Source of the DNA: Pseudomonas sp. St316
GTDB lineage: Bacteria; Pseudomonadota; Gammaproteobacteria; Pseudomonadales; Pseudomonadaceae
Length of the DNA stretch: 64,000 nt
Assembly: GCF_018325905.1 (NCBI RefSeq)
Contig: NZ_AP021901.1
Span: forward strand, 1,736,001 to 1,800,000
Direction of reading: 5' to 3'
The notes under the pieces were generated by a model, which worked only from the letters and a program-made list of their open reading frames with translations, was not told where the DNA came from and ran no database searches. Both the position numbers and the translations under genes were made by a program. This document shows, piece by piece, positions 24,783 to 34,691 of the stretch (positions are counted from its first letter, which is position 1; each line of letters starts with the position of its first letter).

Positions 24783-26198
24783 CTAGATCAACGTCTCAAT
24801 GCGCAGCGAATTGGTCGACCCCGGCTGCCCGAACGGCACGCCCGCCGTAATCAGCAAGGTATCGCCACGCTGGGCCATGCCTTGGGCTTGGGCGATTTCC
24901 AGGGCGGTGGAACAGACTTCATCCACCTGCTTCAATCGATCGTTGACTACCGAGTGCACGCCCCAGGCCACCGTCAGGCGGCGGGCGGCCTGCAGGTTCG
25001 GCGTGAGGTTGAGGATCGGCACCGTCGGCCGTTCCCGCGCCGCACGCAGGCTGGAACTGCCCGATTCGCTGTAGTTCACCAACACCGCCACCGGAAGGAT
25101 GCTGCTGATGCGCCGGATCGCGCAGCTGATGGCATCCGACACCGTGGCCTCGGCTCTCGGCCGACTGACGTCCAGTTGCGCCTGGTAGTCGGGGCCGTTT
25201 TCCACCTGGCGGATGATCTTGCTCATCATCTGCACGGCTTCGAGGGGGTAATCCCCTGAAGCGGTTTCCGCCGACAGCATCACCGCATCGGCCCCCTCGG
25301 CCACGGCGTTGGCCACGTCGGTGACTTCGGCGCGGGTGGGCGCCGGGGAGAAACGCATCGACTCGAGCATCTGCGTTGCCACCACCACCGGTTTGCCGAG
25401 GGCGCGGCAGGTGCCGATGATGTTCTTCTGGATCTGCGGCACGCTTTCGGCCGGGACTTCGACGCCCAGGTCGCCGCGGGCGACCATGATCGCGTCACTC
25501 AATTCGGCGATTTCCCGCAGTTGGGCCACCGCCGATGGCTTCTCGATTTTCGCCATCAGGAACGCCTTGTCGCCGATTAGCGCCCGGGCCTCGCGGATGT
25601 CCTCGGGCCGCTGGACGAACGACAATGCCACCCAGTCCACGCCCAGCTCCAGGCCGAAACTCAGGTCGCGCCGGTCCTTGCTGGTCAACGGGCTCAGGTC
25701 GAGCACGGCCTGGGGCACGTTCACGCCTTTGCGGTCCGACAGCTCACCGCCGTTGAGCACCTCGGTGTCAATGGCGTCGCGGTGCCTGGCGATCACGCGC
25801 AGGCGCAACTTGCCGTCGTCCAGCAGCAGGTCCATGCCGGGTTCCAGGGCTGCGATGATTTCTGGATGGGGCAGGTTGACCCGGCGTTGATCGCCAGGCG
25901 TCGGGTCGAGGTCCAGGCGCAGGGCCTGGCCGCGTTGCAGCAAAACCTTGCCGTCGGCGAATCGTCCGACCCGCAGTTTCGGGCCTTGCAGGTCCATGAG
26001 GATGCCCAACGGATAATTGAGCTGCTGCTCGACCTCACGAATCCACTGATAGCGCTGGGCGTGGTCGGCATGCTCGCCGTGGCTGAAGTTCAGGCGGAAG
26101 ATGTTCACGCCGGCCTGTACCAGCGCGCGGATGTCATCGATGCTACGGGTGGCGGGGCCGAGCGTGGCGAGGATCTTGACCTTTTTATCAGGCGTCAT
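24783..26198 (-). CDS. pykA: Pyruvate kinase
   Basis: The 471-residue enzyme converts phosphoenolpyruvate and ADP to pyruvate and ATP. Signatures are the start KVKILATLGPATRSIDDIR, the active-site motif AIMVARGDLGVEVPAESV with the preceding lysine in MAKIEKPSAV, and GADAVMLSAETASGDYPLEA. It is the last gene of the gcl operon. Its ATG lies 11 bases inside ttuD and has no clear ribosome binding site, so translation is probably coupled. In this context it completes glyoxylate to pyruvate after glycerate kinase gives 2-phosphoglycerate; enolase comes from elsewhere. The genome probably has a second pyruvate kinase. Confidence 0.95.
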   Translation of the reverse strand: MTPDKKVKILATLGPATRSIDDIRALVQAGVNIFRLNFSHGEHADHAQRYQWIREVEQQLNYPLGILMDLQGPKLRVGRFADGKVLLQRGQALRLDLDPTPGDQRRVNLPHPEIIAALEPGMDLLLDDGKLRLRVIARHRDAIDTEVLNGGELSDRKGVNVPQAVLDLSPLTSKDRRDLSFGLELGVDWVALSFVQRPEDIREARALIGDKAFLMAKIEKPSAVAQLREIAELSDAIMVARGDLGVEVPAESVPQIQKNIIGTCRALGKPVVVATQMLESMRFSPAPTRAEVTDVANAVAEGADAVMLSAETASGDYPLEAVQMMSKIIRQVENGPDYQAQLDVSRPRAEATVSDAISCAIRRISSILPVAVLVNYSESGSSSLRAARERPTVPILNLTPNLQAARRLTVAWGVHSVVNDRLKQVDEVCSTALEIAQAQGMAQRGDTLLITAGVPFGQPGSTNSLRIETLI

Positions 26199-27468
26199 GT
26201 TTGGGGTTCTCGAGGATCAGGATGGCGCGAAAGTCGTTGACGTTGGTGCGGGTCGGTTCGGTGACGATCAGCGCGTCCAGGGCGGCGAAGTAGCCGTAGC
26301 CATTGTTGTTGTCCAACTCGTCGCTGGCGCACAGGCCCAGTTCGGCGGCGCGGCGATAGCTGTCCGGGGTCATGATCGCGCCGGCGTTGTCTTCGGAACC
26401 GTCGATGCCGTCGGTGTCGCCAGCCAACGCGTAGATGCCGGGATGCCCCTTGAGGCTGTCGGTCAGGCTCAGCAGGAACTCCGCATTGCGTCCGCCACGG
26501 CCATCGCCCCGGACGGTGACGGTGGTTTCGCCGCCGGAGAGAATCACGCACGGCGCCGCCAATGGCTGACCGTGCAGGGCGATTTGCCGGGCGATGCCGG
26601 CGTGGACTTTCGCCACCTCCCGGGATTCGCCTTCCAGGTCGCCGAGGATCAATGGGCTGAAACCGGCCTGGCGCGCTTTTACTGCCGCAGCTTCCAATGA
26701 CTGCTGGGGGCGGGCGATCAATTGGAAGTGGCTGCGGGCCAGGCTCGGATCACCGGGCTTGACGGTCTCTGAAGCCGGGCTGTGCAACCAGTTGCGCACC
26801 GAGGCCGGCACGTCGATCGCGTAGCGTTTGAGAATCGCCAGGGCGTCGGCCGAGGTGCTGGGGTCGGCCACGGTGGGGCCGGAGGCGATGACCGTGGCGA
26901 GATCCCCGGGTACATCGGATATCGCGTAGGTGTACACCGTTGCCGGCCAGCAGGCCTTGGCCAAGCGTCCGCCCTTGATCGCCGAAAGGTGCTTGCGCAC
27001 GCAATTCATCTCGCCGATGGTCGCGCCGGACTTGAGCAAGGCTTTGTTGATCGACTGCTTGTCGGCCAGGGTGATGCCTTCGCCCGGCAAGGCAAGCAGG
27101 GCCGAACCGCCGCCAGACAAGAGGAAGATGACGCGATCGTTTTCGCTGAGGTTGCTCACCATGGCCAATACCCGCTGGGCCACGGCCAAGCCGGCGGCGT
27201 CAGGCACCGGGTGGGCGGCTTCGACCACTTCGATTTTCTGACAGGGTGCGCCATGGCCGTAGCGGGTCACCACCAGGCCAGAGACTTCACCCTGCCAGCA
27301 GCGCTCGACCACCTGCGCCATGGCCGCCGCGGCCTTGCCGGCACCGATGACGATCACCCGACCACTGCGATCGTCGGGCAGGTAGCGTTCAAGGACATGA
27401 TGCGGATGGGCCGCGTCGATGGCTGTGGCAAACAGCTCGCGCAGCAGTTGTTGCGGATCGACCGACAT
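26188..27468 (-). CDS. ttuD: Glycerate 2-kinase (TtuD/MOFRL family)
   Basis: The 426-residue protein has the two domains of the TtuD/GckA family, often annotated hydroxypyruvate reductase. The N-terminal domain has VIVIGAGKAAAAMAQ and FLLSGGGSALLALP, and the C-terminal MOFRL part has ILSGGETTVTVRGDGRGGRN and AGDTDGIDGSEDNAGA. It phosphorylates D-glycerate at carbon 2 to give 2-phosphoglycerate. It follows glxR, which makes glycerate, and overlaps pykA by 11 bases. The start ATG 27468 follows GGGAGC. A longer reading to 27597 runs through a REP doublet and was discarded. Confidence 0.93.
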   Translation of the reverse strand: MSVDPQQLLRELFATAIDAAHPHHVLERYLPDDRSGRVIVIGAGKAAAAMAQVVERCWQGEVSGLVVTRYGHGAPCQKIEVVEAAHPVPDAAGLAVAQRVLAMVSNLSENDRVIFLLSGGGSALLALPGEGITLADKQSINKALLKSGATIGEMNCVRKHLSAIKGGRLAKACWPATVYTYAISDVPGDLATVIASGPTVADPSTSADALAILKRYAIDVPASVRNWLHSPASETVKPGDPSLARSHFQLIARPQQSLEAAAVKARQAGFSPLILGDLEGESREVAKVHAGIARQIALHGQPLAAPCVILSGGETTVTVRGDGRGGRNAEFLLSLTDSLKGHPGIYALAGDTDGIDGSEDNAGAIMTPDSYRRAAELGLCASDELDNNNGYGYFAALDALIVTEPTRTNVNDFRAILILENPKHDA

Positions 27469-27507
27469 GGCGGGCTCCCGATTTTTATTGTTGGCATCGG
27501 CACGGCC

Positions 27508-27599
27508 CTGTGGGAGCGAGCTTGCTCGCGAAAGCGGGTTTACATTCAACAAGGAGGGTGATTGAACGATCGCTATCGCGAGCAAGCTCGCTCCCACAG
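27508..27599. repeat. REP doublet, long class (92 bp), within the gcl operon
   Basis: Lies between glxR and ttuD; the left copy ends CTCGCGAAAG instead of CTCGCGATAG. Confidence 0.9.
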
Positions 27600-27618
27600 G
27601 GGCAGTGCAGGGCAGGGC

Positions 27619-28509
27619 TTATTTGTCGCGGATCGAGAAATTCGCCATGTGCTCCAACCCCTTGATCAACGCCGAGTGATCCCAGTTGCTGCCACCCATG
27701 GCCGCGCAGGTGCTGAACACTTGCTGGGCATTGGCGGTGTTGGGCAGGTTGATGTTCAGTTCCCTGGCGCCTTGCAGGGCCAGGTTCAGGTCCTTCTGGT
27801 GCAGGCTGATGCGGAAGCCTGGGTCGAAGGTGCCCTTGATCATGCGCTCGCCGTGCACTTCGAGGATCTTCGACGAAGCGAAGCCGCCCATCAGCGCTTC
27901 ACGGACCTTGGCCGGGTCGGCACCGTTTTTCGAAGCGAACAACAAAGCCTCGGCCACGGCCTGGATGTTCAGGGCGACGATGATCTGGTTCGCCACTTTG
28001 GCGGTCTGGCCGTCACCGTTGCCACCCACCAGGGTGATGTTCTTGCCCATGGCCTGGAACAGCGGCAAGGCCCGCTCAAAGGCGTTGCTGTCGCCACCGA
28101 CCATGATGCTCAGCGTCGCGGCCTTGGCACCGACCTCACCGCCGGACACTGGCGCATCGAGGTACTGCGCACCTTTTTCATTGATCTTCGCCGCGAACGC
28201 CTTGGTGGCAGTGGGGGAGATCGAGCTCATGTCGATCACCACCTTGCCCGCGCCCACGCCCGCCGCCACGCCATCGGCGCGAAACAGCACGTCGTCGACC
28301 TGCGGGGTGTCCGGGACCATGACGATGATGAACTCGGCTTCCTGGGCCACTTCCTTCGGGTTGGCCAACGCCACTGCGCCACCGGCCAGCAGATCGGCCG
28401 GTGCCGCGTCGTGGTGCTGCGACAGGAACAGGCTGTGACCGGCCTTTTGCAGGTTCAATGCCATGGGGTGGCCCATGATGCCGGTGCCGATGAATCCGAT
28501 TTTAGCCAT
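27619..28509 (-). CDS. glxR: Tartronate semialdehyde reductase
   Basis: The 296-residue protein is a beta-hydroxyacid dehydrogenase. It starts MAKIGFIGTGIMGHPMALNL (NAD(P)-binding GxGxxG), has DAPVSGGEVGAKAATLSIMVGG for substrate binding, and the catalytic lysine in GQTAKVANQIIVALN. It reduces tartronate semialdehyde to D-glycerate. It stands third in the gcl operon after hyi, with a REP doublet on each side. AGGATT lies before the ATG. Confidence 0.95.
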   Translation of the reverse strand: MAKIGFIGTGIMGHPMALNLQKAGHSLFLSQHHDAAPADLLAGGAVALANPKEVAQEAEFIIVMVPDTPQVDDVLFRADGVAAGVGAGKVVIDMSSISPTATKAFAAKINEKGAQYLDAPVSGGEVGAKAATLSIMVGGDSNAFERALPLFQAMGKNITLVGGNGDGQTAKVANQIIVALNIQAVAEALLFASKNGADPAKVREALMGGFASSKILEVHGERMIKGTFDPGFRISLHQKDLNLALQGARELNINLPNTANAQQVFSTCAAMGGSNWDHSALIKGLEHMANFSIRDK

Positions 28510-28561
28510 GGGAAAATCCTCTTGTTTTTATCGCTGCTTCAGCAAATGGGGAACTGCTTTT

Positions 28562-28652
28562 TTGTGGGAGCGAGCTTGCTCGCTATGACGATTTCACCTT
28601 CAACAAAGGGGTTGGCTGGACCACCGCTATCGCGAGCAAGCTCGCTCCCACA
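28562..28652. repeat. REP doublet, long class (91 bp), overlapping the hyi 3' end
   Basis: The right copy (28629-28652) lies inside the hyi reading frame and encodes its last residues; the left copy has CTCGCTATGA in place of CTCGCGATGA. Confidence 0.9.
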
Positions 28653-29421
28653 AGGTTTTCAGCCAGCCCAATCCCGCTTCGGTGGTGGTCAGCGGCTTGT
28701 ATTCACAGCCGACCCAACCCGTGTAGCCGATGCGGTCCAGGTGTTCGAACAGGAAGTGGTAGTTGATCTCGCCCGTACCTGGCTCGTTGCGGCCCGGGTT
28801 GTCCGCCAGTTGCACGTGGTTGATCTCGCCCAGGTGTGCCGACAGGGTCCGGGCCAGGTCACCTTCCATGATCTGCATGTGGTAGATGTCGTATTGCAGG
28901 AACAGGTTGGTGCTGCCCACCTGCTCGCGGATCGACAGGGCCTGGGCGGTGTTGTTCAGGTAGAAGCCGGGAATGTCGCGGGTGTTGATGGCTTCCATCA
29001 CCAGCTTGATGCCTTTGGCTTGCAGCTTCTGGGCGGCGTATTTCAGGTTGGCGACGAAGGTTTTTTCCACCAGGGTTTCAGAGCAGTTCTGTGGACGAAT
29101 TCCCGACAGGCAGTTGACCTGGGTGTTGCCCAGCACCTGGGCGTAGGCTATGGCCAAGTCGACACCGGCGCGGAATTCCTCGACCCGATCCGGCAGGCAG
29201 GCAATACCGCGCTCACCCTTGGCCCAGTCACCGGCCGGCAGGTTGAACAGCACCTGGGTCAGGCCGTTGGCGTCGAGCAAGGCCTTGAGTTCGGCGGAGT
29301 TGTAGTCGTAAGGGAACAGGTATTCGACACCTGTGAAACCGGCCTTGGCGGCGGCTTCGAAACGGGCGAGGAAATCCTGCTCGGTGAACAGCATGGACAG
29401 GTTGGCGGCGAAACGCGGCAT
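28627..29421 (-). CDS. hyi: Hydroxypyruvate isomerase
   Basis: The 264-residue protein is a TIM-barrel isomerase of the AP endonuclease 2-like superfamily. It shows MPRFAANLSMLFTEQDFLARF, GVEYLFPYDYNSAELKALL, VMEAINTRDIPGFYLN and QYDIYHMQIMEGDLARTL. It interconverts hydroxypyruvate and tartronate semialdehyde. The C-terminus is unusual: after EAGLGWLKT the frame enters a REP and ends LWERACSR with TAG at 28627-28629, so the native final residues were replaced. The start ATG 29421 follows CAGGAG. It is the second gene of the gcl operon. Confidence 0.93.
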   Translation of the reverse strand: MPRFAANLSMLFTEQDFLARFEAAAKAGFTGVEYLFPYDYNSAELKALLDANGLTQVLFNLPAGDWAKGERGIACLPDRVEEFRAGVDLAIAYAQVLGNTQVNCLSGIRPQNCSETLVEKTFVANLKYAAQKLQAKGIKLVMEAINTRDIPGFYLNNTAQALSIREQVGSTNLFLQYDIYHMQIMEGDLARTLSAHLGEINHVQLADNPGRNEPGTGEINYHFLFEHLDRIGYTGWVGCEYKPLTTTEAGLGWLKTLWERACSR

Positions 29422-29452
29422 GGTGGTCTCCTGTAGATAGTGGGCAGGCCCC

Positions 29453-29544
29453 CTGTGGGAGCGAGCTTGCTCGCGATAGCGGTGTGTCTGCTTGCGTTGA
29501 TGTTGAATGTAGCGCCGTCGCCCGGAGCAAACTCGCTCCCACAG
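29453..29544. repeat. REP doublet, long class (92 bp), right half degenerate
   Basis: Lies between gcl and hyi. The right half has CCCGGAGCAAACTCGCTCCC, an eroded copy. Confidence 0.82.
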
Positions 29545-29557
29545 AGACTCCGATTGG

Positions 29558-31333
<1,776 letters not shown>

Positions 31334-31359
31334 TGTTTTGTGCCTCTTACGTTTTGTAA

Positions 31360-31369
31360 TTGTATACAA
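31360..31369. promoter_or_regulatory. TTGTATACAA operator, copy 4 (gcl)
   Basis: Perfect palindrome 27 bases upstream of gcl. On the minus strand its TACAAT overlaps a -10 position. Confidence 0.78.
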
Positions 31370-31499
31370 GTGGCTTTGCGCAGAGTGTATTCATGGGAAA
31401 CGGCACAGGTCAATCCATTTCCTCAAGCATCTGTTTCATTCGTCGGAGGGCAAGGTTTTGCTGGGTTCTCTCATCGACTAAAGCGCTTTGTGAAAATTA

Positions 31500-31509
31500 T
31501 TGTATACAA
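31500..31509. promoter_or_regulatory. TTGTATACAA operator, copy 5 (hbpS-like gene)
   Basis: Perfect palindrome in the gcl/hbpS-like divergent region, 92 bases upstream of the plus-strand start; 140 bases separate it from copy 4. Confidence 0.75.
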
Positions 31510-31601
31510 AAATGTGTGTTGTTGTGTTCTATTTGTTGTGTTCGGTTTTTCTGAAAGTGAAGCCCGCAAGGCTCTCCCATAACAAACGAAGGACAGCACC
31601 C

Positions 31602-32042
31602 ATGAGCGTTCTAACCTTGAAAATCGCCGTCAACCTGGCGGGGCAAGCCCTTGCCGCCGGTCGTGAAATCAGCGCTGCACCCTTGACCGTCGCGGTCCTG
31701 GACAGCGGCGGACATCTGGTTGCCTTGCAGCGCGAAGACGGCGCCAGCCTGCTTCGCCCGCAGATCGCCATCGGCAAGGCCTGGGGTGCCATCGCCTTGG
31801 GCAAAGGCTCACGCCTGCTCGCCCAGGACGCCCAGCAGCGCCCGGCGTTCTTTGCCGCGTTGAACAGCTTGGGGCAGGGCAGCGTCGTACCCGCACCGGG
31901 TGGAGTGCTGATCAGGGATCAGGATGGGAAGGTGCTGGGGGCGATGGGTGTCAGTGGTGATGTTTCGGATGTGGATGAGCAGGTGGCGGTCAGGGCTGTG
32001 GAGGCGGTGGGCTTGTGGGCGGACGCGGGGGTGGTTGCTTGA
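31602..32042 (+). CDS. GlcG/HbpS-family protein
   Basis: A 146-residue protein of the GlcG/HbpS fold, with the start VLTLKIAVNLAGQALAAGRE, the central VAVLDSGGHLVALQREDGAS and IAIGKAWGAIALG, and the end VLGAMGVSGDVSDVDEQVAV. Family members bind haem or cobalamin, or accompany glycolate, glyoxylate and diol pathways with unclear function. No signal peptide is seen, so it is probably cytoplasmic. It diverges from gcl and has its own TTGTATACAA copy, so it should be induced with the glyoxylate genes. GAAGGA precedes the ATG. Its exact role is unknown. Confidence 0.85.
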   Translation: MSVLTLKIAVNLAGQALAAGREISAAPLTVAVLDSGGHLVALQREDGASLLRPQIAIGKAWGAIALGKGSRLLAQDAQQRPAFFAALNSLGQGSVVPAPGGVLIRDQDGKVLGAMGVSGDVSDVDEQVAVRAVEAVGLWADAGVVA

Positions 32043-32066
32043 GTTTGTAGTGAGTGGACTGACGTC

Positions 32067-32158
32067 ATCGCGAGCAAGCTCGCTCCCACAGGGTCTGATG
32101 TTGGACACAAAATGTCTGAACACCGCGAGCCCAGTGTGGGAGCGAGCTTGCTCGCGAT
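32067..32158. repeat. REP doublet, long class (92 bp), left of the RAYT
   Basis: Two inverted copies 96 bases upstream of the RAYT start. Confidence 0.92.
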
Positions 32159-32253
32159 GACGATCTATCAGACACATCCAGCCAAGAGTCTGCCGACAAT
32201 CAAAAATATTCTGGCCTAGCCTTTGGTGACCTGATCATTGGAGAGGCGAAGGA

Positions 32254-32712
32254 ATGCCTGATCTACCTGCTTCACATCGCTTGCGCACTGGCCGTCATGG
32301 TGAGCTGAATCGAATCTATTTATTGACCACTAACACGGCTGAGCGAAAGCCGATTTTCCAGGATTTCGCTTTAGGCAGATTGGTGGTTGAACAATTTCGG
32401 TATGCCCAGGATGAGAGATGGGCGAAGTCATTGGCTTGGGTAGTCATGCCTGATCATTTCCACTGGGTGGTTGAATTGCAGCAAGGTTCGCTGAATGAAT
32501 TGATGCAAAAAACCAAGTCCTTGGGTGCTCGGGCGGTGAACCTATCCACAGGGCGCAAAGGCAGTCTTTGGCAGCCGGGCTACCATGACCGGGCCCTGAG
32601 GCGGGAGGAAGAGTTGATAACAATGGCTCGTTATGTCGTCGCAAATCCACTGCGGGCAGGTTTGGTTAAGCGGCTTGGCGATTACCCGCTGTGGGATGCC
32701 ATTTGGCTTTGA
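32254..32712 (+). CDS. REP-associated tyrosine transposase (RAYT)
   Basis: A 152-residue Y1-transposase-like protein. The metal-binding HUH motif is H68-F-H70 in VVMPDHFHWVVEL, and the presumed nucleophile is Y127 in MARYVVANPLRAGLVKR. KGSLWQPGYHDRALRREEEL is also typical of the TnpA_REP family. RAYTs are host-fixed relatives of IS200/IS605 transposases that cut at REP sequences and are thought to spread them. It is flanked on both sides by long-class REP doublets and is the obvious candidate for generating the doublets seen throughout the window. The frame is intact. Confidence 0.92.
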   Translation: MPDLPASHRLRTGRHGELNRIYLLTTNTAERKPIFQDFALGRLVVEQFRYAQDERWAKSLAWVVMPDHFHWVVELQQGSLNELMQKTKSLGARAVNLSTGRKGSLWQPGYHDRALRREEELITMARYVVANPLRAGLVKRLGDYPLWDAIWL

Positions 32713-32732
32713 TATGAAATCGAGTTGCCGCC

Positions 32733-32824
32733 ATCGCGAGCAGGCTCGCTCCCACAGGGTTCTGTTGTGAGTGTGGATTCTGTGAGCAACCTAAATCCCT
32801 TGTGGGAGCGAGCCTGCTCGCGAT
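32733..32824. repeat. REP doublet, long class (92 bp), right of the RAYT
   Basis: Both copies have the GAGCAGGCTCG/GAGCCTGCTCG variant, unlike the left flank. Confidence 0.92.
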
Positions 32825-32845
32825 GGTGGCAACTCGGTCCTAGGC

Positions 32846-33454
32846 CTAGCGATCCACCTCACACCCCTTCAACACCAACCGAATAATCGTCTGTGCCGCC
32901 GCTTCGTAATCCGCCTCATCAAGCTTGGCCTTGCCGGTCACGGCGCTGATCTGCCAGTCGAAATCGGCATAGGTCTGGGTGGCGGCCCAGATGCTGAACA
33001 TCAGGTGGCTGGGGTCGATGGGGGCGATCTGGCCGCGGTCGATCCAGGTCTGGATGCAGTCGATGTTGTGCCGGGCCTGGGCGTTGAGTTGGTCCACCAG
33101 GTCGGGGCTCAGGTGGGGGGCGCCGTGCATGATTTCGCTGGCGAAGACTTTCGAGGCGAAGGGCAGGTCGCGGGAGATGCGGATTTTGGAGCGGATGTAG
33201 TGGCTCAGCACCTCACCGGGCACGCCGTCGGCATTGAACGGTGTCGAAGCCTGGAGAATCGGCTCGATGATGCTTTCCAGGACTTCGCGGTAGAGGTTTT
33301 CCTTGGATTTGAAGTAGTAGTAGACGTTGGGTTTGGGTAGGCCTGCCTTGGCCGCGATGTCGCTGGTCTTGGTCGCGGCGAAGCCCTTGTCGGCAAATTC
33401 TTCGCTGGCGGCACGCAGGATCAAGGCTTTGTTGCGCTCGCGGATAGTGCTCAT
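32846..33454 (-). CDS. TetR-family regulator, RutR-like
   Basis: A 202-residue protein. The N-terminal helix-turn-helix is ILRAASEEFADKGFAATKTSDIAAKAGLPKPNVYYYFKSKENLY. The C-terminal domain with IMHGAPHLSPDLVDQLNAQA and IDPSHLMFSIWAATQTYADF matches the YcdC/RutR type. E. coli RutR binds uracil or thymine and controls pyrimidine and purine use. No adjacent catabolic operon indicates its target here; the divergent gene is a DUF808 membrane protein 291 bases away. The start ATG 33454 was preferred over 33493 because family members begin close to the helix-turn-helix. Confidence 0.85.
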   Translation of the reverse strand: MSTIRERNKALILRAASEEFADKGFAATKTSDIAAKAGLPKPNVYYYFKSKENLYREVLESIIEPILQASTPFNADGVPGEVLSHYIRSKIRISRDLPFASKVFASEIMHGAPHLSPDLVDQLNAQARHNIDCIQTWIDRGQIAPIDPSHLMFSIWAATQTYADFDWQISAVTGKAKLDEADYEAAAQTIIRLVLKGCEVDR

Positions 33455-33745
33455 AAACCCAGGGGTTCCTTGCCTGTTCTGGCGGTGGCGCATGGTAGCA
33501 CCGGCCTCGCGCGGCGCTCAAGAATGCCCCTAGTGGCCTGTGTGGCTAATTCGTGCACCCAACTTCGGCGCCAGTGCTTGCCAAGCTGCGTTACCATTCC
33601 TCGCCGTAGCGGGCTAAGACTCGTCATGGCGCCTTGCCTGGCAATCACTGGCACTCGAATTTGAGTACTCGAATTAACCGTACAGGCCACCAGGCGCCGC
33701 GGCTCGCGGTATGCTGCGCGGCATTATTATTCAAGGAGCCCCTCC

Positions 33746-34660
33746 ATGGCTGGAAGCAGTTTGCTGGTACTGATCGACGATATCGCCACCGTGCTCGACG
33801 ATGTTGCGCTGATGACCAAAATGGCCGCCAAGAAGACCGCCGGCGTGCTTGGCGATGATTTGGCGCTCAATGCCCAGCAGGTCTCAGGTGTGCGCGCCGA
33901 GCGGGAACTGCCGGTGGTGTGGGCGGTGGCCAAGGGGTCGTTCCTCAACAAGTTGATCCTGGTACCGTCGGCGCTGGCGATCAGCGCCTTCGTCCCGTGG
34001 CTGGTCACGCCGTTGTTGATGGTGGGCGGCGCCTATCTGTGTTTCGAAGGGTTCGAAAAACTGGCCCACAAGTTCCTTCATAGCAAGGCCGAAGACCAGG
34101 CTGAGCATGCGCAGCTGGTCGAGGCCGTGGCGGATCCGGCGGTTGATCTGGTGGCCTTTGAAAAGGACAAGATCAAGGGCGCGGTACGCACCGACTTCAT
34201 TCTGTCAGCGGAAATCATCGCCATCACCCTTGGCACGGTTGCCGACGCCGCACTCACCCAGCAGGTGATCGTGCTGTCGGGCATCGCCATCGTCATGACC
34301 ATTGGTGTCTATGGCTTGGTGGCCGGGATCGTCAAGCTCGATGACCTGGGGTTGTGGTTGACGCAGAAGCCAGGCCAGGCCGCCAAAAGTATCGGTGGCG
34401 CCATCCTGCGCGCCGCGCCCTACATGATGAAAGGCCTGTCGGTGATCGGCACGGCGGCGATGTTCCTGGTGGGCGGGGGCATTTTGACCCATGGCGTGCC
34501 GGTGGTGCATCACTGGATTGAAAGCGTGACGGCCAGTGCTGGCGGCGCCGGGTTTATCGTGCCGATGTTGCTCAATGCGGTGGCGGGGATTGTCGCGGGT
34601 GCGGTAGTGCTGGCGGGTGTGCTGGGCGTGGGCAAAGTCTGGAAAGCGCTGAAAGGCTGA
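33746..34660 (+). CDS. DUF808 inner-membrane protein (YedI-like)
   Basis: A 304-residue protein starting [38 protein letters not shown], the highly conserved DUF808/YedI start, followed by [22 protein letters not shown] and at least six hydrophobic helices. Function is unknown in any organism I know of. GGAG precedes the ATG. The region 33455-33745 before it contains no gene. An acyltransferase gene of different base composition follows 31 bases later. Confidence 0.88.
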   Translation: MAGSSLLVLIDDIATVLDDVALMTKMAAKKTAGVLGDDLALNAQQVSGVRAERELPVVWAVAKGSFLNKLILVPSALAISAFVPWLVTPLLMVGGAYLCFEGFEKLAHKFLHSKAEDQAEHAQLVEAVADPAVDLVAFEKDKIKGAVRTDFILSAEIIAITLGTVADAALTQQVIVLSGIAIVMTIGVYGLVAGIVKLDDLGLWLTQKPGQAAKSIGGAILRAAPYMMKGLSVIGTAAMFLVGGGILTHGVPVVHHWIESVTASAGGAGFIVPMLLNAVAGIVAGAVVLAGVLGVGKVWKALKG

Positions 34661-34691
34661 AGCTGGCAACTATCAACTCCCGACCTCGGTC

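Noticed and set aside
27562..29436. 624-codon plus-strand frame across glxR and hyi
   Set aside because: It runs through two genes on the other strand and two REP doublets; REP-derived peptides such as YREQARSHR show it is not a gene.
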